DNA of 64,000 nt, taken from the NCBI RefSeq assembly GCF_019969845.1, contig NZ_JAHXYR010000001.1, forward strand, positions 992,001-1,056,000. Reading direction: 5' to 3'. A program made the translations under genes and the position numbers. This document shows, one piece after another, positions 1 through 8,751 of the stretch. The stretch is from Sphingobacterium sp. GVS05A (GTDB lineage: Bacteria > Bacteroidota > Bacteroidia > Sphingobacteriales > Sphingobacteriaceae). Each line of letters begins with the position of its first letter. Positions within the stretch are counted from its first letter, which is position 1. The notes beneath the pieces are model-generated. The model was not told the origin of the DNA, searched no databases, and was given only the letters and a program-made list of their open reading frames with translations.

Positions 1-1
1 C

Positions 2-478
2 ATTCTTTATTTCGTTGCTTTTTTTCGGTACCACTATAGCCACTTTGCGTCTTTAGAAGATGCTTTTTTGGTAGGGCAGGAGACCGTAAAAGAGGTGGAT
101 TTGGAACAGGCGCTGAATGCATTTAAAACCTATTTCTTTTCGCTGCCGGACTATCCGCACCGGACGCGTAAACATATCAGTAGCCCGGCCCAAAAATCTA
201 CTGTCAAGCGTATCAATATGTTTTTACGCTGGATGGTCAGAAAGGATAATAAAGGGGTTGATTTTGGAATTTGGAACCGCTTGTCACCAAAAGATCTCAT
301 CTGTCCCTGTGATGTCCATGTTGAACGTGTAGCGCGAAAATTTGGACTGATTACCTTGGAAAAAGTCAACTGGAAGACCGCACAAGAGTTAACGGGCAAT
401 CTTCGTCTATTGGATCCCAATGATCCGGTAAAATATGATTTTGCGCTTTTCGGCTTGGGGGTAGAACGGGAATTGTAG
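2..478 (+). CDS. TIGR02757 (DUF2400) family protein, 3' part
   Basis: Reading frame open from the left edge to a TAG at 476-478; the 5' end lies outside the window. About 158 residues are visible. Upstream of the first possible internal TTG start (68) the frame still reads family-like sequence (RYHYSHFASLEDAFL), so the gene is cut by the window edge and does not start at 68. Near the end are KRINMFLRWMVR, VDFGIW, a CDVHVERVAR segment and DPVKYDFALFGLG, which I recognise as the conserved C-terminal half of TIGR02757 proteins, a Bacteroidota-rich family of unknown biochemical role. The WMVR and DVHV segments faintly recall HhH-type DNA glycosylases, but that is only an impression. A weak 7-bp hairpin (501-525) follows the stop. 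Confidence 0.8.
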   Translation: MLYFVAFFRYHYSHFASLEDAFLVGQETVKEVDLEQALNAFKTYFFSLPDYPHRTRKHISSPAQKSTVKRINMFLRWMVRKDNKGVDFGIWNRLSPKDLICPCDVHVERVARKFGLITLEKVNWKTAQELTGNLRLLDPNDPVKYDFALFGLGVEREL

Positions 479-670
479 GGGCATATAATCAACGGGTACT
501 CTAAGTGACAAACCGGTACACTTAGCATACTGAATAATCGAAATAATCATGTGTGGGATAGTAACTATTGATTGATATTAAACAAAGCGAAAGGTGCTTT
601 TCTCTTACTTTATCTGTACTTGGTCTATAGCGCTGATACGTTGCAAATAGGTCTGTAAAAGTTTTAAAGA

Positions 671-704
671 AAAAGCCCGTATTTTTAGGATACGGGCTTT
701 CTTT
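671..704 (-). terminator. Intrinsic terminator downstream of gap
   Basis: Perfect 11-bp stem (672-682 with 690-700) around a 7-nt loop, flanked by A-rich and T-rich tails. It lies 18 bp past the stop of the leftward GAPDH gene and could also stop readthrough from the left. Confidence 0.75.
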
Positions 705-721
705 ATTTTCAACTGGTTGGA

Positions 722-1729
722 TTAAACAAGCTGGTCAATCTTAATCAGGAGGTCCACCAAACGATTGGAATAGCCAAATTCATTGTCATACCAACCCACA
801 ACTTTCACTAATCTACCCACAACCGAAGTCAATTGCGCATCGAAAACACAAGAATAGGGATTATTTATAATATCAACAGACACGATTGGGTCTTCTGTAT
901 AAAACAATACCTGCTTTAATTCGTTTTCCGCTGCAGCTTTAAAAGCTTTGTTGATTTCTTCTACCGTTGTTTCTTTTTCTAACGTACAGGTAAAATCTGT
1001 TAACGAACCATTCAGCACAGGAACACGTATACCCGCTCCACCCAACTTATTCTGTAGATGTGGAAAGACATTGGTAATTGCTTTGGCGGCACCTGTCGTT
1101 GTCGGTATGATAGCCGAAGAGGCCGCACGCGCCCGTCGCAGATCTTTGTGTGGTGCATCATGTAGGTTTTGATCTCCTGTCATGGAGTGCACTGTGGTGA
1201 TATATCCGTCTTTTATCCCCCAATTGTCATCCAATATTTTAACCATTGGGGCGACGTTGTTGGTTGTACAGGAGGCATTGGACAGGATCGAAGCCGAGAG
1301 ATCGACAGCATTATCGTTGATCCCCAATACGACTGTTGCAATATCCTTATCTGTTGGCGGAGCTGAGATAATAACTTTTTTCGCACCTGCTGCTAGATGA
1401 AGCGTTGCTTTTTCACGGTTCGTAAAATGCCCTGTAGATTCGACAACAACATCAATATGCAAGGATTTCCAGGGTAGTAGGGCCGGATCTCTTTCATTGG
1501 TCACCAAAATAGAATGGCCATTCACGATAATATGATGTTCATCGTGTGTGACCGTGCCAGAGAATGGTCCATGTACCGAATCATACTTGAATAAATGGGC
1601 CAAAGTCTTGGTATCAGCCAAATCATTGATGGCGACCACCTGCAATTGATCAAAAGCATCGCGAAGAAAAATATTACGTAATGTATTTCTCCCGATACGT
1701 CCAAATCCGTTTATCGCTATATTGAGCAT
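722..1729 (-). CDS. gap: Type I glyceraldehyde-3-phosphate dehydrogenase
   Basis: 335 residues, normal length for the homotetrameric NAD-dependent enzyme that oxidises glyceraldehyde 3-phosphate to 1,3-bisphosphoglycerate in the cytoplasm. The N-terminal Rossmann motif is INGFGRIGR (6-14). Asp36 in the AINDL segment favours NAD over NADP. The catalytic Cys154 sits in SNASCTTN and the partner His181 in TTVHSMTGDQ. The C-terminal WYDNEFGYSNR motif is intact. The start ATG lies 6 bp after the stop of the upstream redoxin lipoprotein gene, so the two are probably cotranscribed. That pairing is unusual, since gap more often sits alone or with pgk. A second gap gene elsewhere in the genome cannot be excluded. 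Confidence 0.96.
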   Translation of the reverse strand: MLNIAINGFGRIGRNTLRNIFLRDAFDQLQVVAINDLADTKTLAHLFKYDSVHGPFSGTVTHDEHHIIVNGHSILVTNERDPALLPWKSLHIDVVVESTGHFTNREKATLHLAAGAKKVIISAPPTDKDIATVVLGINDNAVDLSASILSNASCTTNNVAPMVKILDDNWGIKDGYITTVHSMTGDQNLHDAPHKDLRRARAASSAIIPTTTGAAKAITNVFPHLQNKLGGAGIRVPVLNGSLTDFTCTLEKETTVEEINKAFKAAAENELKQVLFYTEDPIVSVDIINNPYSCVFDAQLTSVVGRLVKVVGWYDNEFGYSNRLVDLLIKIDQLV

Positions 1730-1735
1730 TTCAGC

Positions 1736-2344
1736 TTATTTATGAAATTGGCTTATCGCCTCATTGATATTTTTCTCACCTTCCCAATGTGCTTTTAGTT
1801 TTCCATCAGCACCGTAGACATAATTTGCTGGGAACTGTGAAGGAACATGTATGTTTTGGATAAAGGTTTGATCTTTGTCAATTAAGACTTCCACATTGGA
1901 TGATTTGGATAGCTTTGGTGCGAAGCTATCGAAGAATCCTAATACCAATGCTGGATCATTCATGGAAATATAGAAAATATTGACATCTTTTATGCGATCA
2001 ATATTTTTTTCGAGTTCAGTTGCTTCATGCTGACAATGGCTACATCCCGGATCGAATAAGATGAAGACTGTATTCTTATCTTTAGCAAGATTCTCATTGC
2101 TGACACGTATGCCGGATCGAAGTTGGTAAAAAGTGAAATTAGGAAGAATTGCAGCCGGACCAGAAGACTGGGTAGGGGCAGCTTGCGCATGATCATGACC
2201 GGTGTGGTCGTGAACCGCATGGTCATGATTTTCTGCGGTACTACTTTCTATACCAGCTGTCTTTTGATTGCCCTTGTTGTTACATGAATAAAGCATGCCC
2301 GCCGCGAGTACAGCAGTTACTCCTAAGATTATTTTTTTGTTCAT
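1736..2344 (-). CDS. Redoxin/thioredoxin-fold lipoprotein with His-rich linker
   Basis: 202 residues. A short hydrophobic signal ends in the lipobox LYSC (Cys21), so the mature protein is expected to be a lipoprotein facing the periplasm or cell surface. Residues 39-52 form a His/Asp cluster (HDHAVHDHTGHDHA) that looks metal-binding. The C-terminal half is a thioredoxin-like domain with DPGCSHCQ, giving a CxxC pair at Cys101/Cys104. It resembles the secreted protein at 54411-54905 (DPGCGHCQ, YFISMND), so the two are paralogues. First gene of a likely operon with gap (6 bp spacing). A role in thiol reduction or copper/zinc handling is inferred; the substrate is unknown. Confidence 0.8.
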   Translation of the reverse strand: MNKKIILGVTAVLAAGMLYSCNNKGNQKTAGIESSTAENHDHAVHDHTGHDHAQAAPTQSSGPAAILPNFTFYQLRSGIRVSNENLAKDKNTVFILFDPGCSHCQHEATELEKNIDRIKDVNIFYISMNDPALVLGFFDSFAPKLSKSSNVEVLIDKDQTFIQNIHVPSQFPANYVYGADGKLKAHWEGEKNINEAISQFHK

Positions 2345-2580
2345 AGACTACCTTTGATTTTAAACCAGTTTTAGTGATTTGTTATTCTTTTTCAGGCGCG
2401 CTAGCAGAATATATTTATACCGTTCAGCTTGAGCTGAAGATAGATCATTCCACAATGACGCCATCGAAGAACCAAAACTATAAAAAAAATGGGATTATGC
2501 AGTGTCCAAACTCAAGTTATGACAGTTTACTGGTTATCATCTTTGATGCTTCCCACTGCAATATGTCTCCTAATTTTATG

Positions 2581-3675
2581 CTATTCCGTTGTATCTGTGG
2601 TGTTGCTGGGACTATTGGGCTCTATCAAAGTCGTAGATTGTATAATTTCCGGTGTACTTCGACCAAATTCATTGCTATACACCTTGAGTAAGACTCCTAC
2701 ACAGGATAGAATAAGTGGACCAAATATCAATCCTAACATACCAAAGAGATTTAATCCCAATAATACACCAAAAACGGTTATTAAGGGATGGACATCTCCA
2801 AGTTTTTTCAAAATTGTAAAGCGAAGAATATTATCAATACTTCCAATAATAATGATACCATAAAGTGCTAACCCTATCGCGTTACCGGATTGTCCATTTG
2901 CTAACAAGAATACGGCCGCGGGGAGATAAACGACCATCGTGCCCAAAATAGGGATTATAGTGGCAACAGCTGTTAGAATACCTAAAAAAATGGGGCTTTC
3001 CAAGCCAAAAAACCAGTAGCCTAAGCCCGCGACAATACCTTGGCAGATCGCGAGGATTGGAATACCAATGGCATTTGATTTAACCATCATATCAAATTCT
3101 TTCCACAATTCAGCTTTACTCGCTTCGGAAAATGGAATAGCATTGTATATACCCTGTTCTAATTTTTTGCTGCTGACCAACATAAAGTAAAGTACAAATA
3201 ATGCGACTAAAACATTTACGCCTACCTCAGCTACGGAATTTAGGATGTTGGGGATAAACTTGGCCGCTCGTTGAAGAGCACCCATCAATGCCGTGTCCGA
3301 TAGATCGATGTTGCTGAGATATGGGCTATCTTTGAAATAGGTTTTAATGGAATCAAATTTTTCCATAATCTCATTTTTATTGCTGATTGCATCAGTCACT
3401 TGCGGCACCATATAGTTGATCAAGAGATACAATGGTCCGACTAGAAATATAATCGTAAGCAAGATTAACAATATACTCGCGACGGATTTGTTCCATTTTT
3501 TCTCTTCTGTTAATTTGAAATTGATTTTTCGGAAGAGGACATATAATGTTATCGCGCCCAAAAAGCCGGGAAGATAGTAGAATAGACTCGTAAATATCAA
3601 AATGCATATCAGCAAAATAATGATGATAAGCATAATCTGGTTAATGGAGTTGTTGTTTATCTGTTTGTATTTCAT
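2581..3675 (-). CDS. AI-2E family transporter (PerM/YdiK-like permease)
   Basis: 364 residues of polytopic inner-membrane protein. Two hydrophobic segments at the N-terminus (about 13-50) and one at about 65-90 precede an amphipathic soluble stretch (95-140), then four or five further helices containing PILGTMVVYLPAA and a terminal GLNLFGMLGLIFGPL segment. This layout is typical of the PF01594 family. Members have been proposed to export AI-2 or to act as ion antiporters, and sequence alone does not decide the substrate. The last 35 residues are polar and Ser/Thr-rich. Monocistronic, with about 240 bp of apparently non-coding DNA separating it from the redoxin gene. Confidence 0.88.
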   Translation of the reverse strand: MKYKQINNNSINQIMLIIIILLICILIFTSLFYYLPGFLGAITLYVLFRKINFKLTEEKKWNKSVASILLILLTIIFLVGPLYLLINYMVPQVTDAISNKNEIMEKFDSIKTYFKDSPYLSNIDLSDTALMGALQRAAKFIPNILNSVAEVGVNVLVALFVLYFMLVSSKKLEQGIYNAIPFSEASKAELWKEFDMMVKSNAIGIPILAICQGIVAGLGYWFFGLESPIFLGILTAVATIIPILGTMVVYLPAAVFLLANGQSGNAIGLALYGIIIIGSIDNILRFTILKKLGDVHPLITVFGVLLGLNLFGMLGLIFGPLILSCVGVLLKVYSNEFGRSTPEIIQSTTLIEPNSPSNTTDTTE

Positions 3676-4279
3676 GTGTCTGGAATAAGTACCGCTTTAA
3701 TTTCTATTTTACGTATGACAATATTTTTTTATAAATGTTTTATATCGTTAAATTAAACTTACTTTTTTAGAATTTCAATGATTTTTTTAATTTCTTTTTA
3801 AGGACAGTAAAGCGAGAGAGTAGGGCCTTGAAGATCACCCGAATGGATAGAAATGTTTATCTGGAAAATGGTCTCTTTTCCTCTTGAAGAATAGCGATAG
3901 ATGAAGTATAACAGCATCGACCAGATACAGGTCATAGTAGAGATAGGGCAAGAAATTTCCTTGCCACCTGAACCATATAAATTTTTCACCAAAAACTAAT
4001 TCTGGTTCTGCGGCATTAAAATATCCTTTAAGATACGCATGATATCATATTGCTTGACAAAAAGCATTGATGAAGTCGTCCGATGTTCAGTGGATTGATT
4101 GTTGTCTTCTGTCGCTAAATAAATTGTCGATTTAGCTGTTTTATGAAAAAAAGGATGAGACCTTTTTCCTTTTCGGTTATTTGAAAATAAGCCCATAATC
4201 TTTTGTTTTTTGGTTATAGCGACAGTTTTTTGGCTTCTGTCGCTATAACTAATCTACAAAATTGCTTTGGGATTTACAA
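3676..4279. other. Gene-poor 600-bp stretch; possible decayed leftward gene
   Basis: No clear gene. On the minus strand there are two end-to-end open frames: 4196-3996 (66 aa, ATG, begins MGLFSNNRKGKR) and 3992-3798 (64 aa, non-ATG start). A third frame, 4044-3835, is open for 69 codons without an ATG and reads GEKFIWFRWQGNFLPYLYYD, using codons like those of nearby genes. Moving from the first frame to this third one near 4047 would give one continuous product of about 120 residues. This may be a gene broken by a frameshift, or chance in AT-rich DNA. A 12-bp direct repeat (CTTCTGTCGCTA) occurs at 4106-4117 and 4234-4245. Confidence 0.3.
4213..4249 (-). repeat. Perfect 13-bp inverted repeat after sbcC
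   Basis: GTTATAGCGACAG (4213-4225) and its exact reverse complement (4237-4249) flank an 11-nt loop, 31 bp beyond the sbcC stop. Neither strand has a U-tract afterwards, so it is not a standard intrinsic terminator. It may act as an mRNA 3'-end stabiliser, a Rho-assisted end or a protein site. Confidence 0.6.
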
Positions 4280-7200
4280 CTAATTAATGAAAATTTGACT
4301 ACCATGTTCTTCATCCTTTTCGATGGAAAGTGATATTGGAATCCGTTCTTTTAATTCTTCAACATGCGAGATAATACCGACTATTCGATTTTCTTTGTGC
4401 AGGTCGAGTAAGGTTTCGAAGACAATATTGACAGAAGCGATATCTTGGGTACCAAAGCCTTCATCGATAAAAAAGAAGTTTTTAGCGGCCTTGGTATTGG
4501 ACTGTACACTTTCAGCTAGGGCCAGCGCAAGACTCAGGGATACCTGGAAAGCTTGACCGCCGGAGAGTGTTTTTACGCTCCGGCTTTTGCCTTCATTCAA
4601 ATAATCAATGATTTCAAATTCATTGTTTTCATTAATCTGTAAACTTAGCTGGTTGCGTGTCATTCGGTGAAAACGGATATTGGCATGGTCACAAAGCTGG
4701 CGCAGATAGATTGATGAAACATACTGCACAAATCCCGCTCCCTTAAATAGGTTAAATAGCTGTTTCAGATTATCATTACGAAGGTTTAATTGTGCTTGTT
4801 GTTGCAGTAAAGTTTCCTTTTTTTCGTTGGCTGACTCCAACTGATTCAACTCCTGTTCGCATTTAGCAACGTTCTCTGTCAGGATTTTAAGGTGATGGAA
4901 GCTTTCTTCCAAAGCAGCTTCTTCCTGTATAAAGACTGCCTCATCGTAGACTTTATCTGCTAACTTTTTTTCTAACTGCATGATCTGTGCTTTCAGGGTT
5001 TCAAATTCAATTTGAAACTGTTCCAGTTCGGCACGGATATTCTGTACAGGTAGGTTCTCCGCTAATGTCTCTTTTACTTGATCTATCGTGTTGAATACGG
5101 AAGCCTGGAGGAGCTGTTCGATCGTCGTGTCAATATGTAAGATCTCAGACTTTATTTTGATAATCCGTTCCTGAATGGATTGAACCAGGCTATTTTGTGC
5201 AGCAGACTGACTGTTTAGCTTGTTCAAGCGATCTGTCAATGTATTATAGTCCTGTTCTATACGAAGATTTTCAGCTTTTAATGTGTGATATTCGTTTTCG
5301 ACCGTAGGTTTCTCCCGGGATTGATAATCTGCCCAGTTCAAGTGTTTTAGATGGCCTATATTTTGATTAATCTGGGTTTGTTTTTGCGCTTCCTCAATTT
5401 CAAGACCACTTAATTTTACATTCGCTCTTTCCAGCTTGCTCTCTATATCTGCCAAGGTAGTCTGATGGATCGTGGCGATCTGCTCTGTTGCTATGATCTG
5501 GGCTTCGATGTTGGCGAGTTCCTGTTTTTTCTGTGTATACATTGACTCATCCGTGCTGCTGTACCCTGCCCAGGTAAATTGAAGTAGGTGAGCGGACTTC
5601 TGAGATTTGTTTGCCTGGATCTTGTTTGTGAGATCACTTTGTTGTACCTGTAGGGATTGTAGGCGGAGTAGGAGCTTTTCAATCTCAAATTTTTGATCAA
5701 CCTTGGATTTTATGCGTGCATTGATTTCTACTGTCGCTCGTTGGTTTTCTGTCAGCTCTTGTGTGATATCCATTCCTTCCGCGATAGCAGGGTGTTCGAG
5801 GGCCCCACATAAGGGGCAGGGAGATCCCGCTCTTAGGTTCTCCGCGAAGTGTGTGAGCTTCTGCTGCAATAGAAGGTGTGCTTTCTCGTCGTTTAGCGCG
5901 TTGAGTCGGGTTTCAAGTTCCAGCAATTCGGCTGTATACGCTGATTCAAACTCGGCAGGATCGAAGTTCTGGCGTTGCAAATCACCTTGCAGATCAGTTA
6001 TGGAAGCTGTAAGCTCCAGGAGTTGATGGTTGAGTTCGGTCTCCTGTTGCTGGATGGCCTGCTGTTTGGTGTACCATTGTCCCAGCTCCATCAGTTCATT
6101 AGCCGATGGTTTCGATCGCTTCAGACCATGGAGTATGGTTTCCGTTTGCTGTATGTTGTTTTTACATTGCACCTGTTGCTCCTTAGCCTTCTGGACAAAA
6201 TCCCGTCCTTTCTGTGCACTTTCTTTTAAACCTTTTATCTCAGTTGAAAAATTGATCAGCTGTAGAATAAGTTCCAGATCTAATTCACTTATCCTTCGTT
6301 CAGGCAATCGCTCATATTGCGGTTTTACCTGTTGCAGTTGCTGCGATATCTGTTGGGTAGCTTGTTGAAGTTCCACAGATTTTGTTTGCTCTAACTGCAA
6401 CTTGCTTTGTTCCTGCGTATTTTCGTGTTTCAATTTCTCCTGTGTCTGGAGGATGTGAAAAAAGCTTGAATGCGCTTCTTCAAAGCGTATCATACGTTGG
6501 CGCAAAGTTTCCTTTTCGGCATGCTGATCAGTCAATTGCTGAAATAGAGACTTCATTTTGCTCAATTCCAAGAAATCTTCTTTCACATTTTTCAATGTCT
6601 GAAATTTCTCCTGAAGGAGCTTGTTTGTATGCTGCGCCTTGCTGAAAGATTCTCGCTCTTCATTCAGTTTGTCACGTGTCGCTATGATACGCTCGCTACT
6701 GATCTCTTCGAAACCCATCAACTGACCATTGAGCTGATCTAGTTCGGATTGATTTTTTTTATAAAGGGCAGCAACTTTGTCCTGCAAATCGAAACGATGG
6801 AGCTGAAAGATTTCTTTCATCATATCAGTTCGTTCCTTTGCACCCAGCTCAATGAACTCCTTAAATTGCCCCTGGGGAATGATGATCGTTCTTTTGAAAT
6901 TTTCGTAACTTAATCCAATGATTGATTGTGTGTTACTGCTTTCCAATGGAACCCATTGTTCATTGATATTTTCATATAATACAACCGTAGGAGATTTGAC
7001 ATCTTCAAAATTTTTGGAATTGCGTTTAAATTCCCTTGTTACTTTGAATGTGCGGTTTTCGAAATTAATGAAATCCAATTCGATATACGAACGGTTTGAT
7101 TTCAAATTCATCATATTGTAAGCGCGTTTGTCGCGTGCATTTAACCGTTCGGTTTCACCATATAGGGCATAGGTAATCGCTTCCAAAATAGATGACTTAC

Positions 7201-7318
7201 CAGATCCAACAGCACCAAATATCCCAAAAAGCCCGGCATCTGTCAACGCTGTGAAATCTATTGTCTGACGTTCTTGATAGGAATATATACCTTCTACAGT
7301 TAACTTTAAAGGGATCAT
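4280..7318 (-). CDS. sbcC: Exonuclease SbcCD subunit C
   Basis: 1012 residues, the ATPase subunit of the SbcCD (Rad50/Mre11-type) nuclease, which opens hairpins and degrades palindrome-derived or protein-blocked DNA ends. The N-terminal Walker A is GAVGSGKSS (35-43). Long coiled-coil arms, rich in Gln, Glu, Leu and Lys, run from about 170 to 850. The zinc hook CPLC lies near residue 500 (GSPCPLCGALEHP). The ABC signature LSGGQAFQ is near 919 and Walker B FFFIDEGFGTQD near 948. The start lies 4 bp after the sbcD stop, indicating one transcript. No frameshift or missing motif is seen. Confidence 0.95.
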   Translation of the reverse strand: MIPLKLTVEGIYSYQERQTIDFTALTDAGLFGIFGAVGSGKSSILEAITYALYGETERLNARDKRAYNMMNLKSNRSYIELDFINFENRTFKVTREFKRNSKNFEDVKSPTVVLYENINEQWVPLESSNTQSIIGLSYENFKRTIIIPQGQFKEFIELGAKERTDMMKEIFQLHRFDLQDKVAALYKKNQSELDQLNGQLMGFEEISSERIIATRDKLNEERESFSKAQHTNKLLQEKFQTLKNVKEDFLELSKMKSLFQQLTDQHAEKETLRQRMIRFEEAHSSFFHILQTQEKLKHENTQEQSKLQLEQTKSVELQQATQQISQQLQQVKPQYERLPERRISELDLELILQLINFSTEIKGLKESAQKGRDFVQKAKEQQVQCKNNIQQTETILHGLKRSKPSANELMELGQWYTKQQAIQQQETELNHQLLELTASITDLQGDLQRQNFDPAEFESAYTAELLELETRLNALNDEKAHLLLQQKLTHFAENLRAGSPCPLCGALEHPAIAEGMDITQELTENQRATVEINARIKSKVDQKFEIEKLLLRLQSLQVQQSDLTNKIQANKSQKSAHLLQFTWAGYSSTDESMYTQKKQELANIEAQIIATEQIATIHQTTLADIESKLERANVKLSGLEIEEAQKQTQINQNIGHLKHLNWADYQSREKPTVENEYHTLKAENLRIEQDYNTLTDRLNKLNSQSAAQNSLVQSIQERIIKIKSEILHIDTTIEQLLQASVFNTIDQVKETLAENLPVQNIRAELEQFQIEFETLKAQIMQLEKKLADKVYDEAVFIQEEAALEESFHHLKILTENVAKCEQELNQLESANEKKETLLQQQAQLNLRNDNLKQLFNLFKGAGFVQYVSSIYLRQLCDHANIRFHRMTRNQLSLQINENNEFEIIDYLNEGKSRSVKTLSGGQAFQVSLSLALALAESVQSNTKAAKNFFFIDEGFGTQDIASVNIVFETLLDLHKENRIVGIISHVEELKERIPISLSIEKDEEHGSQIFIN

Positions 7319-7322
7319 GGGT

Positions 7323-8528
7323 TTAAGAATTTAGTATTTCGAGAAAAAGGTTGAGTATATCGTCATTGGGCGCCTGGTTGGCATTTTTGGATTTGAAATA
7401 ATCCTGAAAAAGTGCGGATATATCGTGGGTTAGATTAATTTCTTTTGTATCAAGTGGGTTTTGTTTGTCGTGCTGTACAACAGGAATTAAATAGACGATA
7501 CCCGGATGTGTCTGATAAATCAGCTTACGGTCTTCAGCTTTTAGGAAGGTTTCGGATTTGAGCGTTAATTCCACTAATGTTTCTGGATGCTCGGAGAGCC
7601 ATGTAATACATTGGTCGATATCATCAAAAGATTTTCGGACTAAGGGTTTTCCTTGTTGGAGTGCAATGCGATCAAATGTGACATGTGCATCGGGTACAGC
7701 ATTGACAATGCTTACATATTTGGTCTGGCCAGCTTCGGCGAAACTATAACAAAGGGGAGATGAGGCGTATACAACAGGTTTTTCCGGAGAACCGATATTT
7801 TTGAATCCATGAATATGGCCGAGCGCCGTATATTGAATCTGAACCGGGATGGATTCTGAATAGATCAGGTCAGCATTTCCAATTTTAATTGGCTTTTCCC
7901 CATCAGGCTCGTCGATTAATGGGGATCCAATTTTATTCATATAAAGGTGTGCTGTCAGTATATTGACACCCTTTTCGTCACAGTAGGTCTCTGCCAATTT
8001 TTGCCAATTTTCGGCCAATGCTTTATTTAATTGAACTTCCTTGTCTTCACCAAGATATTGTTTCAGTCGGATTTCATTGGCATAAGCGGTATGGAGTATA
8101 CGGATAGGATAGTTATAGCCTTCCAGGTTCAACTCGATAAAGCCATTGTCTGAGCGTAGGACCGAAAAACCTTCGGCCGTAAATGGTGTTACAACTGCAT
8201 TTGGGTGACCAATGAGAATAATGCCAGATGCCCGGGCTAAAGGATCTGGTGCATCAATCAAATTGGGTGAATCGTGGTTTCCGGCGATGGCGATAACAGG
8301 TCGGGTACCATTTTTTGCCAATCGTTTGATCGTTTTGTAAAATAACTCGATAGCCTCTACACCAGGATTGAACGTATCAAAAAGGTCTCCTGCAATAAGA
8401 ACCAGGTCGACCTCTTGCTGGTCCGCGAGCTGAATAATCTCCTCCATGACCAAAAGCTGTTCGTCCACCCGAGAGAAGCTATCCAGTCGTTTCCCTAAAT
8501 GCCAATCGGCAGTATGCAGTATTTTCAT
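7323..8528 (-). CDS. sbcD: Exonuclease SbcCD subunit D
   Basis: 401 residues, the Mre11-type metallophosphoesterase subunit that carries the nuclease active site. Metal ligands are visible in the standard order: Asp8 and His10 (HTADWHLGK), Asp48 (AGDLFD), GNHDSPN, and the late GHIH. A C-terminal capping and SbcC-binding region follows. It is the promoter-proximal gene of sbcDC. The ATG at 8528 is only 38 bp from the edge of a perfect 50-bp palindrome (8567-8616), so that palindrome lies in or beside the promoter. The order sbcD then sbcC is the common bacterial order. Confidence 0.95.
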   Translation of the reverse strand: MKILHTADWHLGKRLDSFSRVDEQLLVMEEIIQLADQQEVDLVLIAGDLFDTFNPGVEAIELFYKTIKRLAKNGTRPVIAIAGNHDSPNLIDAPDPLARASGIILIGHPNAVVTPFTAEGFSVLRSDNGFIELNLEGYNYPIRILHTAYANEIRLKQYLGEDKEVQLNKALAENWQKLAETYCDEKGVNILTAHLYMNKIGSPLIDEPDGEKPIKIGNADLIYSESIPVQIQYTALGHIHGFKNIGSPEKPVVYASSPLCYSFAEAGQTKYVSIVNAVPDAHVTFDRIALQQGKPLVRKSFDDIDQCITWLSEHPETLVELTLKSETFLKAEDRKLIYQTHPGIVYLIPVVQHDKQNPLDTKEINLTHDISALFQDYFKSKNANQAPNDDILNLFLEILNS

Positions 8529-8566
8529 GATGAGCCCTTATTTTTTACGTAATAGTACAAACTAAG

Positions 8567-8616
8567 ATAAATTTGGTCTGATATGCAATTATAATTGCAT
8601 ATCAGACCAAATTTAT
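8567..8616. repeat. Perfect 50-bp palindrome upstream of sbcDC
   Basis: Left arm 8567-8591 and right arm 8592-8616 are exact reverse complements over 25 bp with no spacer. The central sequence is GCAATTATAATTGC. Each arm contains a perfect TAAATTTG (8568-8575 on plus; 8608-8615 on minus), which fits the Bacteroidota -7 consensus. It lies between the divergent genes sbcD (38 bp away) and the hydrolase at 8752. It could be an operator, a divergent promoter or a cruciform-forming site. Confidence 0.95.
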
Positions 8617-8751
8617 AAGAACACAGGTTTGAAGAGCATAGTTTGATGCATTGAAAATGTTAAAAGTTGTTAAATGCATTAGGTGAAAATAGTTTAATTG
8701 TATTTTTAGTCCTCCAAAATTAAGCTAAGTAATCGTAGATAAAATAAATTT

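Noticed and set aside
2374-2691. Rightward 105-residue open frame
   Set aside because: It runs into the AI-2E gene on the other strand, has no family features and no promoter or start context.
5703-6645. Several plus-strand frames inside sbcC
   Set aside because: They are antisense shadows of a long coiled-coil gene with strongly biased codons; no protein features.
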